DNA of 64,000 nucleotides, from positions 62,001-126,000 of the forward strand of contig DASXUX010000067.1 of NCBI GenBank assembly GCA_036504595.1. Direction: 5' to 3'. The DNA is from DASXUX01 sp036504595. GTDB lineage: Bacteria; Planctomycetota; SZUA-567; H5-PLA8. Position numbers and translations under genes: made by a program. The notes beneath the pieces are model-generated. The model had not been told where the DNA came from and made no database searches. It saw nothing but the letters and a program-made list of their open reading frames with translations. This document shows, in pieces, positions 24,936 through 33,527 of the stretch (position 1 is its first letter; the number at the start of each line of letters is the position of its first letter).

Positions 24936-26428
24936 CCGTGCGCCAGCGCCCCCGTCAGCCCCCAGAACCACATCCCGCCCATCGGCCCTTCGAGGATCAC
25001 GCCGAAACTCATCGACCAGAGAAACACGACCCACACGCCGAAGATCGCCAGCGTCGCATAGAATTCGGTCCGGGCATAAGAATCTTTCTGTGTCACGTAG
25101 CGCTGCCGGCAATCCCACAACCTTTTCAGCGTGCCCCACCCAACGCTGATCAGGATCGACAGCCACAGCGCAAAGCCGATCAAACCCATGCGCGTAAAGA
25201 CCGTGATGTGCGCGCAGTGCGGGCTGCGATTGGGCGGATCGAGCCGCTGGCTGTCCACGAACAAATACCAGCCGGCCGTGAAGCGCAGCAGGTTGGTCAG
25301 ATTGAAGCCAAACCCGATTCCGGTCAGCGGACTGTTGCGCAGCGTGTAACGCACGCAGCGCGTCCAGAACGTCGCACGCCAAACGGTGCTGTACGCGGCC
25401 GACTGCCCGCTTTCCGTCTTGAACTCGCGAGCATCGAGCACCACGAGCGCCTTCAGCCGCTCTCTTGCGCCTTCCGCGCTGGTATCCGGCGTGTAGGTCA
25501 GCTTCATCTTCGTGAAATGGTCCGGATGATCGCGCAGATAGAGCTCGCGCTCCTGCGTCGAAAACGCGAGCGTGTTCTTCAGGCCGAAATCCCGGTCTAC
25601 GCGTGCGAACGCCGTCGCGATTTTGGTGACACTCGGGATTGCCAGCAGCGCGAGCCCCAGGCACGCGCTCAGCAACGCGATCCGCCGCCCGCGCGTCCAG
25701 CAAAATGCCGCCACACCCGCCACCAGCAGCGGCCCGATCGCCAGCCACGTCGTCCGCACCGGATACGCCAGCACAACCGCGAGAGACGCGAGCGAGATGA
25801 GCAGTGCGGCAATCCGCAATCTGCAATCCGCAATCCGCAATCCCCAGACCCACGCGCCAATTAAAACGGCCGCCGACATCAGGTCCACCTTGATGCCGTC
25901 GATCATCTCCGGCGGCGCCCAGCCGCGCAAAATCGAGAAGCCCCATGCCGCCGCCAAAATCGTCGTGGGCAGCAGCCAGTGCGCTGCTCGGAAAACAGGC
26001 GCCTGAGATACCGTTTCGTTTCGCACAACCGCCGGCCCAGACAGCTCGCTCCATAATGCCGGCGCGACGAATGCAGCGATGGCGTAATACGCGATCGCGC
26101 TGTCCCGCAGAGCGTAGAAGCCGAAGAACGAGTAGTCCCATGCCGCTCGCGCCAAGCCGTAGATCAGGAAAGCGCAGATAAAACGAAACGTCCACGAGCG
26201 CCTCAGCGGTTCAATGAACGCGCTCCGTTTGAAAACAAGGAGCGCCAGCAGCGACAAGCCAAGAATCGCTTCGCCGATATATAAAGGATGCGTGCCGATC
26301 GTCGCGAACGGACGGTTGAAGACCAGGTACCCGCTCAGCAGCACCCACCACGCAATCGCCGCAATCTTCAGAAAGATCTTCCGGTCGTAAGCGGGAACGG
26401 TGGCGGAACCGGCTGCGGTCTCGAACAT
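24887..26428 (-). CDS. O-antigen ligase/polymerase-like membrane protein
   Basis: A 513-residue integral membrane protein with about 11-12 predicted helices. It has the Wzy_C layout: helices at the N-terminus, a large soluble loop (residues about 270-390, with RERLYLRDHPDHF-like and TGIGFGFN segments) and final helices with HNxxL-like context (PHCAHITVFTRMGLIGFALWL). Such proteins join or polymerise surface glycans in the periplasm. A central heptamer array (RIADCRLRIA) falls within a membrane segment, and a second array forms the C-terminal tail. The gene lies upstream of and in the same direction as the GH51 gene, but 130 bp apart. Confidence 0.85.
   Translation of the reverse strand: MFETAAGSATVPAYDRKIFLKIAAIAWWVLLSGYLVFNRPFATIGTHPLYIGEAILGLSLLALLVFKRSAFIEPLRRSWTFRFICAFLIYGLARAAWDYSFFGFYALRDSAIAYYAIAAFVAPALWSELSGPAVVRNETVSQAPVFRAAHWLLPTTILAAAWGFSILRGWAPPEMIDGIKVDLMSAAVLIGAWVWGLRIADCRLRIAALLISLASLAVVLAYPVRTTWLAIGPLLVAGVAAFCWTRGRRIALLSACLGLALLAIPSVTKIATAFARVDRDFGLKNTLAFSTQERELYLRDHPDHFTKMKLTYTPDTSAEGARERLKALVVLDAREFKTESGQSAAYSTVWRATFWTRCVRYTLRNSPLTGIGFGFNLTNLLRFTAGWYLFVDSQRLDPPNRSPHCAHITVFTRMGLIGFALWLSILISVGWGTLKRLWDCRQRYVTQKDSYARTEFYATLAIFGVWVVFLWSMSFGVILEGPMGGMWFWGLTGALAHGESGVWKSGVWSQQQR
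25810..25844. repeat. Heptamer array CAATCCG x5 inside the O-antigen ligase-like gene
   Basis: CAATCCG, CAATCTG, CAATCCG, CAATCCG, CAATCCC. On the coding strand it reads GLRIADCRLRIA in frame. The same unit, on the opposite coding strand, is at 16694-16728. Confidence 0.85.
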
Positions 26429-26520
26429 AAACGAAGTGTAAGGCCGCCTTTTCCCCGCGCCAAGTCAAAGGCAGTTGAGAACAAAGTAGTGTGGGCGGGA
26501 GACCTGTCCGCCGTTCCGGT

Positions 26521-26562
26521 TCCCCTCTCCCCCGCGAGGGAGAGGGGTTAGGAGTGAGGGGG
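26521..26562. repeat. CCCCTCTCCC palindrome, intergenic copy
   Basis: TCCCCTCTCCCCCGCGAGGG with AGAGGGGTTAG and GTGAGGGGG. Nearly identical to 37362-37403. It forms a strong stem with a CCGCG loop. Confidence 0.85.
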
Positions 26563-26572
26563 CAGCTTGGGC

Positions 26573-28924
26573 CTACGGCTCCTCCACAATCGACGTCGCC
26601 GGCAACTCCACCGCTTTTCCCTTCACGCTGACGTTCTGCGCGCTCGCCGTCGTGTTCAGCAGCAGTACCGAGCCGTCTTCGAAGACAGCGCCGTACACGC
26701 CGCGAATCCCGGTCACGAGCACACCGTTACTCGCCAATTCTTTCCGCAACCCGGCCCAATAATCTTCCAGATTCGCGCCCGTTTGAATCTGCTGAACTCC
26801 ACCCTTGGGCAATGCCACCGGCACAGCTTTTCCATCGGCGCTCAAACTCTGCAGTTCGAGTCCGGACCCGGCGGGGATGTAGAGCGTGCGCCCCTCGCTA
26901 GCCCACTCGCGGACGCGCTGCAAGATGTCGCCCTCGTACGGTCCGGCGGAAATGCAGACCAGAAGCTTGTACTTATCCAGAGCCCCGTCGCGGATCATCT
27001 GATCGTCCACGAAATCGTAATCGCAGACCTCGCGCATATCGCGCAGGCGCTTCCACACGTCGCCTTTGCGCAGATCGACCATGCGGTTGGGATACCACAC
27101 CGCCACGTCGATCTTTGGCTTGCGCGCTTTCATCAGGTGCCCGTACTTGCGCCAGTTCGCCAGCGACTTCTGATTCCCCAGCGTGTTGTTGCTGTAGTCG
27201 TGAAGCTGCCGCGCACCCGATGCCGTCGCGTTGAAGATGCGCGCCAGGATTCCCACTTCATTCACGCTCGACGCAGGCTCGTAGCCGAAAAACCCGCCGT
27301 AGAAGCGGCTCGCCGAACCCACCCAGCGCGTGATTGCGAAGTTTGCGGCGTAGTCGCTGCCTTCGTTGGTGATGCGCACGCCGCCCTTGTATTTCGCGGC
27401 CAGTTTGCTCTGGATGCCGAACTCCGAACCGTGCTCCGGCGGCGCGTGCCCGCCGGTGCAGAGATAAATTTCCGTGCCGGGCATTTCCTTGGCGGTCGTC
27501 TTCATCCACAGCTCGACCCAGCAGTTCATCGAATCGCGGTACCAGTCCACCGTGTCCAGCCACGCGCGAACGCTCGGCACTTTTTCATTCTTCGCGGGAA
27601 GAATCTCGTCCCATTTCGCCGGCTGAGTTCCCCAGGCGGCCGCGAGTTTCTCGCGTTCGCCGTACTTGTTCTTTAGCCATTTCTGAAAATCGACGACCGC
27701 ATACTTATCGCCGCACCACATGCCGCCGTGCGTGTGATATTTCCCGTGCGTGTCGGCCGTCCAGTCGTTTCCGCTTGCCGGATAGATCGCTTCGCCGTAA
27801 TTGCCCGTGATGCCCAGCAGGACCGATTCGATCACGCCTCTATCTTTGTACTGCTTCGCGAACTGCTTCAGGAATTCCTTTACGTGCCCTTCCGTGCTCG
27901 GTGCCCACAGCGATTGGATATCGCAGACCTGATCGTGTTCCAGGCAGCGATAACCGACGTGCTCATCCGACGTGTAGAACCAGTCCGGCAGCGTGTACGA
28001 CGATCCCAAAATCACGAACGGCACCCACTTCAGCCCGCTCTTCTCATGCGCTTCGACGCAGGCATCGTAGTGCGAGAAGTCCCATTTTCCTTTTTGAGCT
28101 TCGCAGCAGCGCCAGACGACGTACGTCTCATGGCTGGTCGCGCCGAGCATGCGCAGCACCGGCAGTTCGCGCAACAACTGCGCCTTCCAGTTCTGCGTCT
28201 GGCTCAAATCGTAGTTGTCGTGGCCGCCGAACGTGACTTCCGCGCCTTTGGGAATGCTGACCAGCGGTGGCAAAGCGCTCGCATCGCCCGTTTTGCGGAT
28301 CGCTTCCATCTCTTCGGCGGAAGGAGCCGCATCGGAAACTCTCAGGCTGGCGATGTGAGCGCCGCCGGGGACAAGTCTGAAATCGCAGCCGCCGTTCTGC
28401 CGGTTCTTGAAGCCCGGACTGGCCAGTTCGAAGAGCGCCTTGCGCCACGTCCCGCTTTCCATGCGCACGGACCCAATCGCAGTTTCAGCGTGACGATAGG
28501 ACGCCAGCAGCGGCGCGCCGGGCTCCTGCTTTGAATCATACTCAATATCGATCGGCCCGAAGCCTTCGTCGAGGAATTCAACCGTAACGAATGCCTTCGC
28601 CGGCTCGAACCCCGTCGGCAGATCGACGTAAATGTAATGCGATTTCCTCGTGTTGCCGATTGCCTTGTGTCCGGCCAGTTCGACGATCTCGACTTCACCG
28701 TCGCCGCCGTTGGGAATGCGGATCGATTCGTTCTTCAGGCCCTGCTCCGCTTTCCATTCATAGCTCTTGGGCGCATCCGCAGCGGTCACCGGCGCGACCC
28801 ACAACGTCAACACTGAGGCACAGAGAACGCAGAGAACACAGAGCTTGCTAGACTCTTTTCCTTCTCTGCGGCCTCCGCCCTCTCTGCGTCTCTGCGTGGA
28901 AAATCTGTGTTCATCTGTGTTCAT
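26573..28924 (-). CDS. Secreted TIM-barrel glycoside hydrolase (GH42/GH14-like)
   Basis: A 783-residue protein. It starts at ATG 28924, overlapping the upstream stop as ATGA, which fixes the start. The first 35 or so residues (MNTDEHRFSTQRRREGG, then KLCVLCVLCASVLTL) are encoded by CAGAGAACGCAGAG-type repeats, yet they form a credible signal peptide ending VTAA. A beta domain (residues about 60-180) is followed by a TIM barrel with GGHDNYDLSQTQNW, ITGNYGEAIYPASG (likely catalytic Glu), GGHAPPEHGSEF and ITNEGSD. It resembles GH42 and GH14 beta-barrels. The substrate is not clear. It is coupled to two SIS-type genes. Confidence 0.8.
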   Translation of the reverse strand: MNTDEHRFSTQRRREGGGRREGKESSKLCVLCVLCASVLTLWVAPVTAADAPKSYEWKAEQGLKNESIRIPNGGDGEVEIVELAGHKAIGNTRKSHYIYVDLPTGFEPAKAFVTVEFLDEGFGPIDIEYDSKQEPGAPLLASYRHAETAIGSVRMESGTWRKALFELASPGFKNRQNGGCDFRLVPGGAHIASLRVSDAAPSAEEMEAIRKTGDASALPPLVSIPKGAEVTFGGHDNYDLSQTQNWKAQLLRELPVLRMLGATSHETYVVWRCCEAQKGKWDFSHYDACVEAHEKSGLKWVPFVILGSSYTLPDWFYTSDEHVGYRCLEHDQVCDIQSLWAPSTEGHVKEFLKQFAKQYKDRGVIESVLLGITGNYGEAIYPASGNDWTADTHGKYHTHGGMWCGDKYAVVDFQKWLKNKYGEREKLAAAWGTQPAKWDEILPAKNEKVPSVRAWLDTVDWYRDSMNCWVELWMKTTAKEMPGTEIYLCTGGHAPPEHGSEFGIQSKLAAKYKGGVRITNEGSDYAANFAITRWVGSASRFYGGFFGYEPASSVNEVGILARIFNATASGARQLHDYSNNTLGNQKSLANWRKYGHLMKARKPKIDVAVWYPNRMVDLRKGDVWKRLRDMREVCDYDFVDDQMIRDGALDKYKLLVCISAGPYEGDILQRVREWASEGRTLYIPAGSGLELQSLSADGKAVPVALPKGGVQQIQTGANLEDYWAGLRKELASNGVLVTGIRGVYGAVFEDGSVLLLNTTASAQNVSVKGKAVELPATSIVEEP

Positions 28925-28930
28925 CTGTGG
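28811..28930. repeat. CAGAGAACGCAGAG repeat that encodes a signal peptide
   Basis: 28811-28843 holds GCACAGA-GAACGCA-GAGAACA-type units and 28861-28930 holds CTCTGCG and ATCTGTGTTC units. Together they cover the start codon and most of the signal peptide of the glycoside hydrolase. Confidence 0.8.
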
Positions 28931-30123
28931 TTCCACTTCATCCGTTCGCCCATTTCGCTGAGCATTGCGAACAGCGCCACGGTTTCCGCGCTGCTGCTCA
29001 TCGGCATCATGCGCACGCTGTAGCCGGGAATGTCCACCGTTGCGTCGGCGGGCCGCCAAGGCAGGTCCAGCCAGATCAGGTTCTTGTGGTCCTTCAGTTC
29101 CGCCGGCCGGCCATAGGGAGAGGTGTAGATGAAGCGTATGCCGCGCTTCAGTATTCGTGCTACTTTCGCGACATCCACCGGCGCATAGCCCAGGTGCAAC
29201 GCGACGTCGCCCGGCCCGAAGCGTTCCGGCACCGCGGTGGACAGGTTGCTGTTCGACGCGCCCCATTCGAGCGGGTGCTGCGAACCTTCGGGCCGTTCGA
29301 GAATTTCCGGATAGCTGTGCCCGACCAGGATCGTCCAGATTTTCTTGCGCGCCTTGAACGCCTGAGCCATCCACTCGCCAGCCTTGGCCAATGCGGCGTG
29401 TTGCTTTTCGAGACGGGCGATGATCTTGTCCAGTTCCCGCATGAATTCGCCGGCCGCGTAGCCTTTCGGCAGCGGCGGAACGTACCAATCCGGCTGAAAC
29501 AACGGCGTGGACCAGGGTTCGTTGCGGTTGTTGTGCGTGGTGAATGCGCCGTTGCGCACCAGCGCGCCCTCCAGCCAGACGCTCATCCACAGGATCGGCA
29601 TCTTTCCGCCGCGCGTGCAGGCGCAGATCATCTCGCCGCCTGTCAGCCAGCCGCGCACGATCTGTTCGAACGGCCGCAGCGGGCACAGTGGCGTGAACGG
29701 CGGCAAGCTGTAGAGTCCCGCGTTCGCCTCAGATCCACCCGTGAAACCCGCGAAGCGTTTCAGGTCCAAACCCTTCACTTCATCGGGTCGCCCAATCGCA
29801 AAAAGTTGAGCCTTGCTCGCGAGGAGTTGTTGCAGCGTTTTATCTTCGGCCGGCTTCCAGCGCCGCGGATCGGGAATCGCAAAGTAGGCGACGTCCTTCG
29901 GCTTGCTGGGCGTCGTGTGCCGCAGCCCCATCATGCCGCCGGCGCGGTAGGAGAACTCGCTGGGCCAGAATTTGGCGACCGGCTGCGGAAACAAATCCCC
30001 GCCCTCCAGCAGCGGCGCCGCCATTTTCTCGCCGAGCTCTGTCAGCTTCGGCACATCGCGCCGAATCGCCGCCAGCCGCTTCTTGGCCAAACCAATGAAC
30101 TGAAGTGCAGGGGTGCTGGGCAT
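28921..30123 (-). CDS. SIS-like protein, larger paralogue
   Basis: A 400-residue protein of unknown function. Near residue 35 it has LLEGGDLFPQPVAKFWPSEF followed by SYRAGGMMGLRH. This aligns in pattern with the SIS domain of the next gene (FFRAGGLANVNPILGHD), suggesting a divergent phosphosugar-binding fold. A second half (TILVGHSYPEILERP, then DVALHLGYAPVDVAKVA, then SSAETVALFAML) also looks SIS-like, so it may hold two SIS units. The start at 30123 has AGGAG eight bases upstream. It lies between the SIS gene and the glycoside hydrolase, all same strand; overlap with the latter is four bases. Confidence 0.7.
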   Translation of the reverse strand: MPSTPALQFIGLAKKRLAAIRRDVPKLTELGEKMAAPLLEGGDLFPQPVAKFWPSEFSYRAGGMMGLRHTTPSKPKDVAYFAIPDPRRWKPAEDKTLQQLLASKAQLFAIGRPDEVKGLDLKRFAGFTGGSEANAGLYSLPPFTPLCPLRPFEQIVRGWLTGGEMICACTRGGKMPILWMSVWLEGALVRNGAFTTHNNRNEPWSTPLFQPDWYVPPLPKGYAAGEFMRELDKIIARLEKQHAALAKAGEWMAQAFKARKKIWTILVGHSYPEILERPEGSQHPLEWGASNSNLSTAVPERFGPGDVALHLGYAPVDVAKVARILKRGIRFIYTSPYGRPAELKDHKNLIWLDLPWRPADATVDIPGYSVRMMPMSSSAETVALFAMLSEMGERMKWNHR

Positions 30124-30142
30124 GTCTTGGGCTCCTGAAGAA

Positions 30143-30233
30143 AATGATGAATGATGAATGCGGAATGATGAATTTGGCTGAACGCGCAGCCATTTATCCT
30201 TATTCATCATTCATCATTTCGCATTCATCATTG
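30143..30233. repeat. Inverted heptamer arrays, AATGATG units (locus 1)
   Basis: AATGATG-AATGATG-AATGCGG-AATGATG (30143-30174) faces the complementary ATTCATC array (30200-30233) across a 25-bp spacer. The first arm matches 33 bases at 32858-32890. It lies just upstream of the ribosome binding site of the SIS-like gene. Confidence 0.88.
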
Positions 30234-30234
30234 A

Positions 30235-30996
30235 CTACAGGTACTTCACTCGCGGCTTGTACTTCTTAAGCTGCCGCGCGTTGAACTCATCGCCGCCGGG
30301 AAGGTTCGCGCTGCGGAAGATCGGCGGCTCCAGGCCGCGCTCGCGCATCTCGGCGACGGCTTCCATCACCATGCGGTGAGCGATAAAGGCATCGACGATC
30401 GTGGACGTCGGCGCGACGGGAACATCGAACCCCGGCACGTAGAAATCCGCATCACCGAAGGGATTTTCGTCGTCGATGCACAGGTCGGCGTACTCGAAGA
30501 CATGCTTTTTGTTTGGGTGGCGAATGTGGTGATTCTTCGGCAGCTTCTTGCGCCAGTCGCTGGATGAAACGGCGATGATCTTCGCGCCGGCCTTCTTGGC
30601 TTCGTCGGCCGCGTCGATCGTCGTCGGATTCATGCCGATGTTGTGGAAGATGATCATCAGATCGCCCTTGCCGACTTCGTGATAGCGCACCAGGCAGCGG
30701 CCGTAGCCGGTGGTGCGTTCGACTTCCAGATACTGCAAGGCCTGGCACATCGGGCTGATGTCGTGGCCGAGAATCGGGTTGACATTCGCCAGCCCTCCCG
30801 CGCGGAAAAACATCTCGAAGACCATCATCAGTGTGTGCCCGCCGCCGCCGTACACGTGGATCAAGCGGTCTTCCTGATACGCGTCGGCGATCATGCTGCC
30901 GGCCTTCTTGATGTTCCCGGCCTGCTTGGCTTCGACAGTCTTGAGCTTCTTCTGCACGTTGGCGAGATACGCTTTGCCGAGATTCTGTTTGGCCAT
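30235..30996 (-). CDS. SIS-domain sugar-phosphate-binding protein
   Basis: A 253-residue protein with a single SIS (sugar isomerase) domain: IHVYGGGGHTLMMVFEMFFRAGG at residues 44-66, DLMIIFHNIGMNPTTID, AKIIAVSSSDW, and a conserved PVAPTSTIVDAFIAHRM near residue 205. SIS domains bind phosphosugars in isomerases, etherases and regulators. The length and motifs resemble the UPF0309-type SIS proteins. It is the first gene of a minus-strand set with its larger paralogue and the glycoside hydrolase, suggesting sugar or amino-sugar use. Start at 30996, with GAGGGG upstream. Confidence 0.88.
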   Translation of the reverse strand: MAKQNLGKAYLANVQKKLKTVEAKQAGNIKKAGSMIADAYQEDRLIHVYGGGGHTLMMVFEMFFRAGGLANVNPILGHDISPMCQALQYLEVERTTGYGRCLVRYHEVGKGDLMIIFHNIGMNPTTIDAADEAKKAGAKIIAVSSSDWRKKLPKNHHIRHPNKKHVFEYADLCIDDENPFGDADFYVPGFDVPVAPTSTIVDAFIAHRMVMEAVAEMRERGLEPPIFRSANLPGGDEFNARQLKKYKPRVKYL

Positions 30997-31012
30997 GACG
31001 CAGTGCCCCTCT

Positions 31013-31054
31013 CTGAGTCTGGAGTTCGGAAGTCTGGAGTCTGGAGTCAAAGAC
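31013..31054. repeat. Heptamer array, GAGTCTG units
   Basis: GAGTCTG-GAGTTCG-GAAGTCTG-GAGTCTG-GAGTC upstream of the SIS gene start. Related arrays lie at 24860, 42264, 56283 and 60956. Confidence 0.75.
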
Positions 31055-31173
31055 TAGCGCGAGGGACATCAATTAAAAATTAAAAACTCAAAACGTAAAA
31101 CTGCGGCTGAAGAATGTCGCAGTGCCCATCGCCAGCCTTAATCTTGCGTATTGAATTTTTAATTTTGAATTCT

Positions 31174-32847
31174 TCAGTGCTTCAGCTTCTTGTACACCAT
31201 CCGGTGCGGCCGGTCCGCTTCGGCGCCGAGTTCCTCGTGGCGCTTGGCCTCGTAGGCCTCGAAGTTTCCTTCGAACCAACGCACTTTGCCTTCGCCTTCA
31301 AACGCGAGCATGTGTGTGGCGACGCGGTCGAGGAACCAGCGGTCGTGGCTGATGACCACGGCGCAGCCCGAGAAATTCTCAAGCGCCTCTTCGAGCGCAC
31401 GCAGCGTATCGACGTCCAGATCGTTGGTTGGTTCGTCCAGCAGCAGAACATTGCCACCGCGTTTGAGCAGCTTCGCGAGCTGCACGCGGTTGCGCTCGCC
31501 GCCGGACAACTCGCCCACCTTCTTCTGCTGATCGGTCCCGCGGAAATTGAAGCGCGCCGCATACGTGCGCGCGCTCAGCCGCTGTTTTCCATAATAGATG
31601 AACTCGTTCCCGTCGGCGATTTCTTCGTAGACCGTGTTTTCGGGATTGAGCGTGTCGCGGTTCTGATCGACGTAGCTGAGCACCACGGACGAGCCAATCT
31701 CGATGTTCCCGGCGTCCGGTTTTTCCTGGCCGATGATCATCCGGAACAGCGTCGTCTTGCCCGCGCCGTTCGGCCCGATCACGCCCACAATCCCCGCCGG
31801 CGGCAGCGAAAATTCCAGGTTCTCCATCAGCACGCGCTCGCCGTAGCCTTTCAGCAGGTTCTTGGCGACGATCACGCGGTCGCCCAAGTGCGGCGCCGGT
31901 GGAAGCTGCAGCTCCAGCGCTTCCTCGCGAACTTCCAGCTCCTGCGCCGCCAGCCGTTCGTATGCCGACAAACGCGCCTTGCTCTTGGCCGTGCGCGCTC
32001 GCGGCGACATGCGCACCCAATCCAGTTCGCGCTGCAGGGACTTCTGCCGAGCGGACTCCTGTTTCTCTTCGACCGCCAGCCGCTTCTGCTTCTGCTCCAG
32101 CCACGACGAATAATTTCCCTGCCACGGAATGCCGCGGCCGTGGTCCAGTTCCAGAATCCAGCCAGCGACGTTGTCGAGGAAGTAGCGGTCGTGCGTGATG
32201 GCGATCACCGCGCCCTTGTATTCTTTCAGATGCCGCTCCAGCCACGCGACCGATTCGGCGTCCAGATGGTTGGTTGGTTCGTCCAGCAGCAGGAGGTCCG
32301 GCGCTTCCATCAAGATGCGGCACAAAGCCACGCGGCGCCTTTCGCCGCCCGAAAGCGTCGAGACCAGCGCGTCGGCCGGCGGCAGGCGCAAAGCGTCCAT
32401 CGCGATTTCCAGCCGGCGTTCCAGGTTGAAGCCATCGCACGCGTCGATCTGCTCCTGGGCCTTGGTCAACTCTTCGAGCGCCTCGGTCATCTCCTCTTCG
32501 GAAAGTTCCGTCGCCAGCTTCTCGTTGATCTCTTCGTAGCGCTTCAGCAGCGCGCGAATCGGCGCGACCGCCGGCTCGACATTGCCGATCACGTCCGCCG
32601 CCGCGTCCAGCCGCGGCTCCTGCGGCAAATAGCCGATGGTTGCCTTCGAATACGGCCGTGCTTCGCCATCGAATTCCTTATCGACGCCAGCCATGATGCG
32701 CAGGAGCGTCGATTTTCCCGCGCCGTTGCCGCCCAGCACGCCGATCTTCGCGCCCGGAAAGAACGACAGCCAGATGCCTTTGAGAACCTCCTTCTTGTCG
32801 TAGAACTTGTGGAGGTCTTCCATCGTGAAAATGTATTGCGGAGGCAT
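31174..32847 (-). CDS. ettA: Energy-dependent translational throttle protein EttA (ABC-F)
   Basis: A 557-residue ABC-F ATPase with two nucleotide-binding domains and no membrane segment. Domain 1: GGNGAGKST, LSGGERRRVALCRILM, LLLDEPTNHLD. Domain 2: GPNGAGKTT, LSGGERNRVQLAKLL, LLLDEPTNDLD. The linker (residues about 245-310) is long and charged, and the arm insertion is present, as in EttA, which binds the ribosomal E site and gates initial elongation according to energy state. Both catalytic Glu residues are kept. The start at 32847 has AGGA upstream; MPPQYIFTM is the usual beginning. An inverted heptamer array lies directly upstream. Confidence 0.95.
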   Translation of the reverse strand: MPPQYIFTMEDLHKFYDKKEVLKGIWLSFFPGAKIGVLGGNGAGKSTLLRIMAGVDKEFDGEARPYSKATIGYLPQEPRLDAAADVIGNVEPAVAPIRALLKRYEEINEKLATELSEEEMTEALEELTKAQEQIDACDGFNLERRLEIAMDALRLPPADALVSTLSGGERRRVALCRILMEAPDLLLLDEPTNHLDAESVAWLERHLKEYKGAVIAITHDRYFLDNVAGWILELDHGRGIPWQGNYSSWLEQKQKRLAVEEKQESARQKSLQRELDWVRMSPRARTAKSKARLSAYERLAAQELEVREEALELQLPPAPHLGDRVIVAKNLLKGYGERVLMENLEFSLPPAGIVGVIGPNGAGKTTLFRMIIGQEKPDAGNIEIGSSVVLSYVDQNRDTLNPENTVYEEIADGNEFIYYGKQRLSARTYAARFNFRGTDQQKKVGELSGGERNRVQLAKLLKRGGNVLLLDEPTNDLDVDTLRALEEALENFSGCAVVISHDRWFLDRVATHMLAFEGEGKVRWFEGNFEAYEAKRHEELGAEADRPHRMVYKKLKH

Positions 32848-32860
32848 GTCTTTCCTCAAA

Positions 32861-33040
32861 ATGATGAATGATGAATGCGGAATGATGAATGAGGCCTGCG
32901 GATAACGCCAGTTCCTATCAACTATTCGTATTTGTCATTCCGGCACTCAGTGCCGCTCGACCTCAGTGCGATCAATGATGCATGGGTTCGCGAATGATGC
33001 CAATCCTTATTCATCATTCATCATTCCGCATTCATCATTT
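32861..33040. repeat. Inverted heptamer arrays, AATGATG units (locus 2)
   Basis: Arms at 32861-32893 and 33008-33040 match those at 30143-30233 almost exactly, but the spacer here is about 114 bp. The spacer holds a CGGCACTCAGTGCCG palindrome (about 32941-32955). The second arm touches the rlmH stop. Confidence 0.88.
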
Positions 33041-33496
33041 ATGGTGATACGGCTCCCCGCGCTGTATCGTCCGCGCGCGGTAGAGCTGTTCCAGCATGAC
33101 CACTCGGCAAAGCTCGTGCGGAAACGTGAGCCGGGATAGCGCCACCGGCCGGCCGCGTTTGCGCACGGCATCTGAAAGTCCGTAGGCGCCGCCGATGATG
33201 AATACCAGCCGTTTGGCGGCGCGCATCTCGTAACTTTTCAACAGCTCAGCCAATTCGATCGAGGTCAATTCCTTGCCGCGTTCGTCCAGCACGCAAACCT
33301 GGTCGGTAGGCTCAAGTTCATCCAGCAGCCGCGCGCTCTCTTGCGCGACCGATTGCGCCGGCGTCGCGGACTCCGCGGCCTTGACCTCCTTCACTTCCGC
33401 GTGCCCATACCGCGACAGGCGCGCAAGGTAGTCCTCGCACACCTGCCGCAACGGCGCGCTGCGCAATTTTCCAACAGCCAGAATCAGCAGCTTCAT
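33035..33496 (-). CDS. rlmH: 23S rRNA (pseudouridine1915-N3)-methyltransferase RlmH
   Basis: A 153-residue SPOUT methyltransferase, the usual length for RlmH (about 155). It has MKLLILAVGKLR at the N-terminus, LDERGKELTS, FIIGGAYGLSD (SAM-binding knot) and the conserved tail LSRLTFPHELCRVVMLEQLYRA with GEPYHHK. It methylates pseudouridine 1915 in helix 69 of 23S rRNA. It is followed by ettA on the same strand, a plausible ribosome-related pairing, though the gap is 187 bp and filled with repeats. Confidence 0.97.
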   Translation of the reverse strand: MKLLILAVGKLRSAPLRQVCEDYLARLSRYGHAEVKEVKAAESATPAQSVAQESARLLDELEPTDQVCVLDERGKELTSIELAELLKSYEMRAAKRLVFIIGGAYGLSDAVRKRGRPVALSRLTFPHELCRVVMLEQLYRARTIQRGEPYHHK

Positions 33497-33527
33497 TGTT
33501 GGTGAAGACTCAAAGCCTCAAGCCTTC

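Noticed and set aside
26521..26562. Intrinsic terminators as an explanation of the CCCCTCTCCC palindromes
   Set aside because: They lack a U-tract, occur in either orientation and also inside genes (14126, 47892), so they are dispersed elements; a local terminating effect is still possible.
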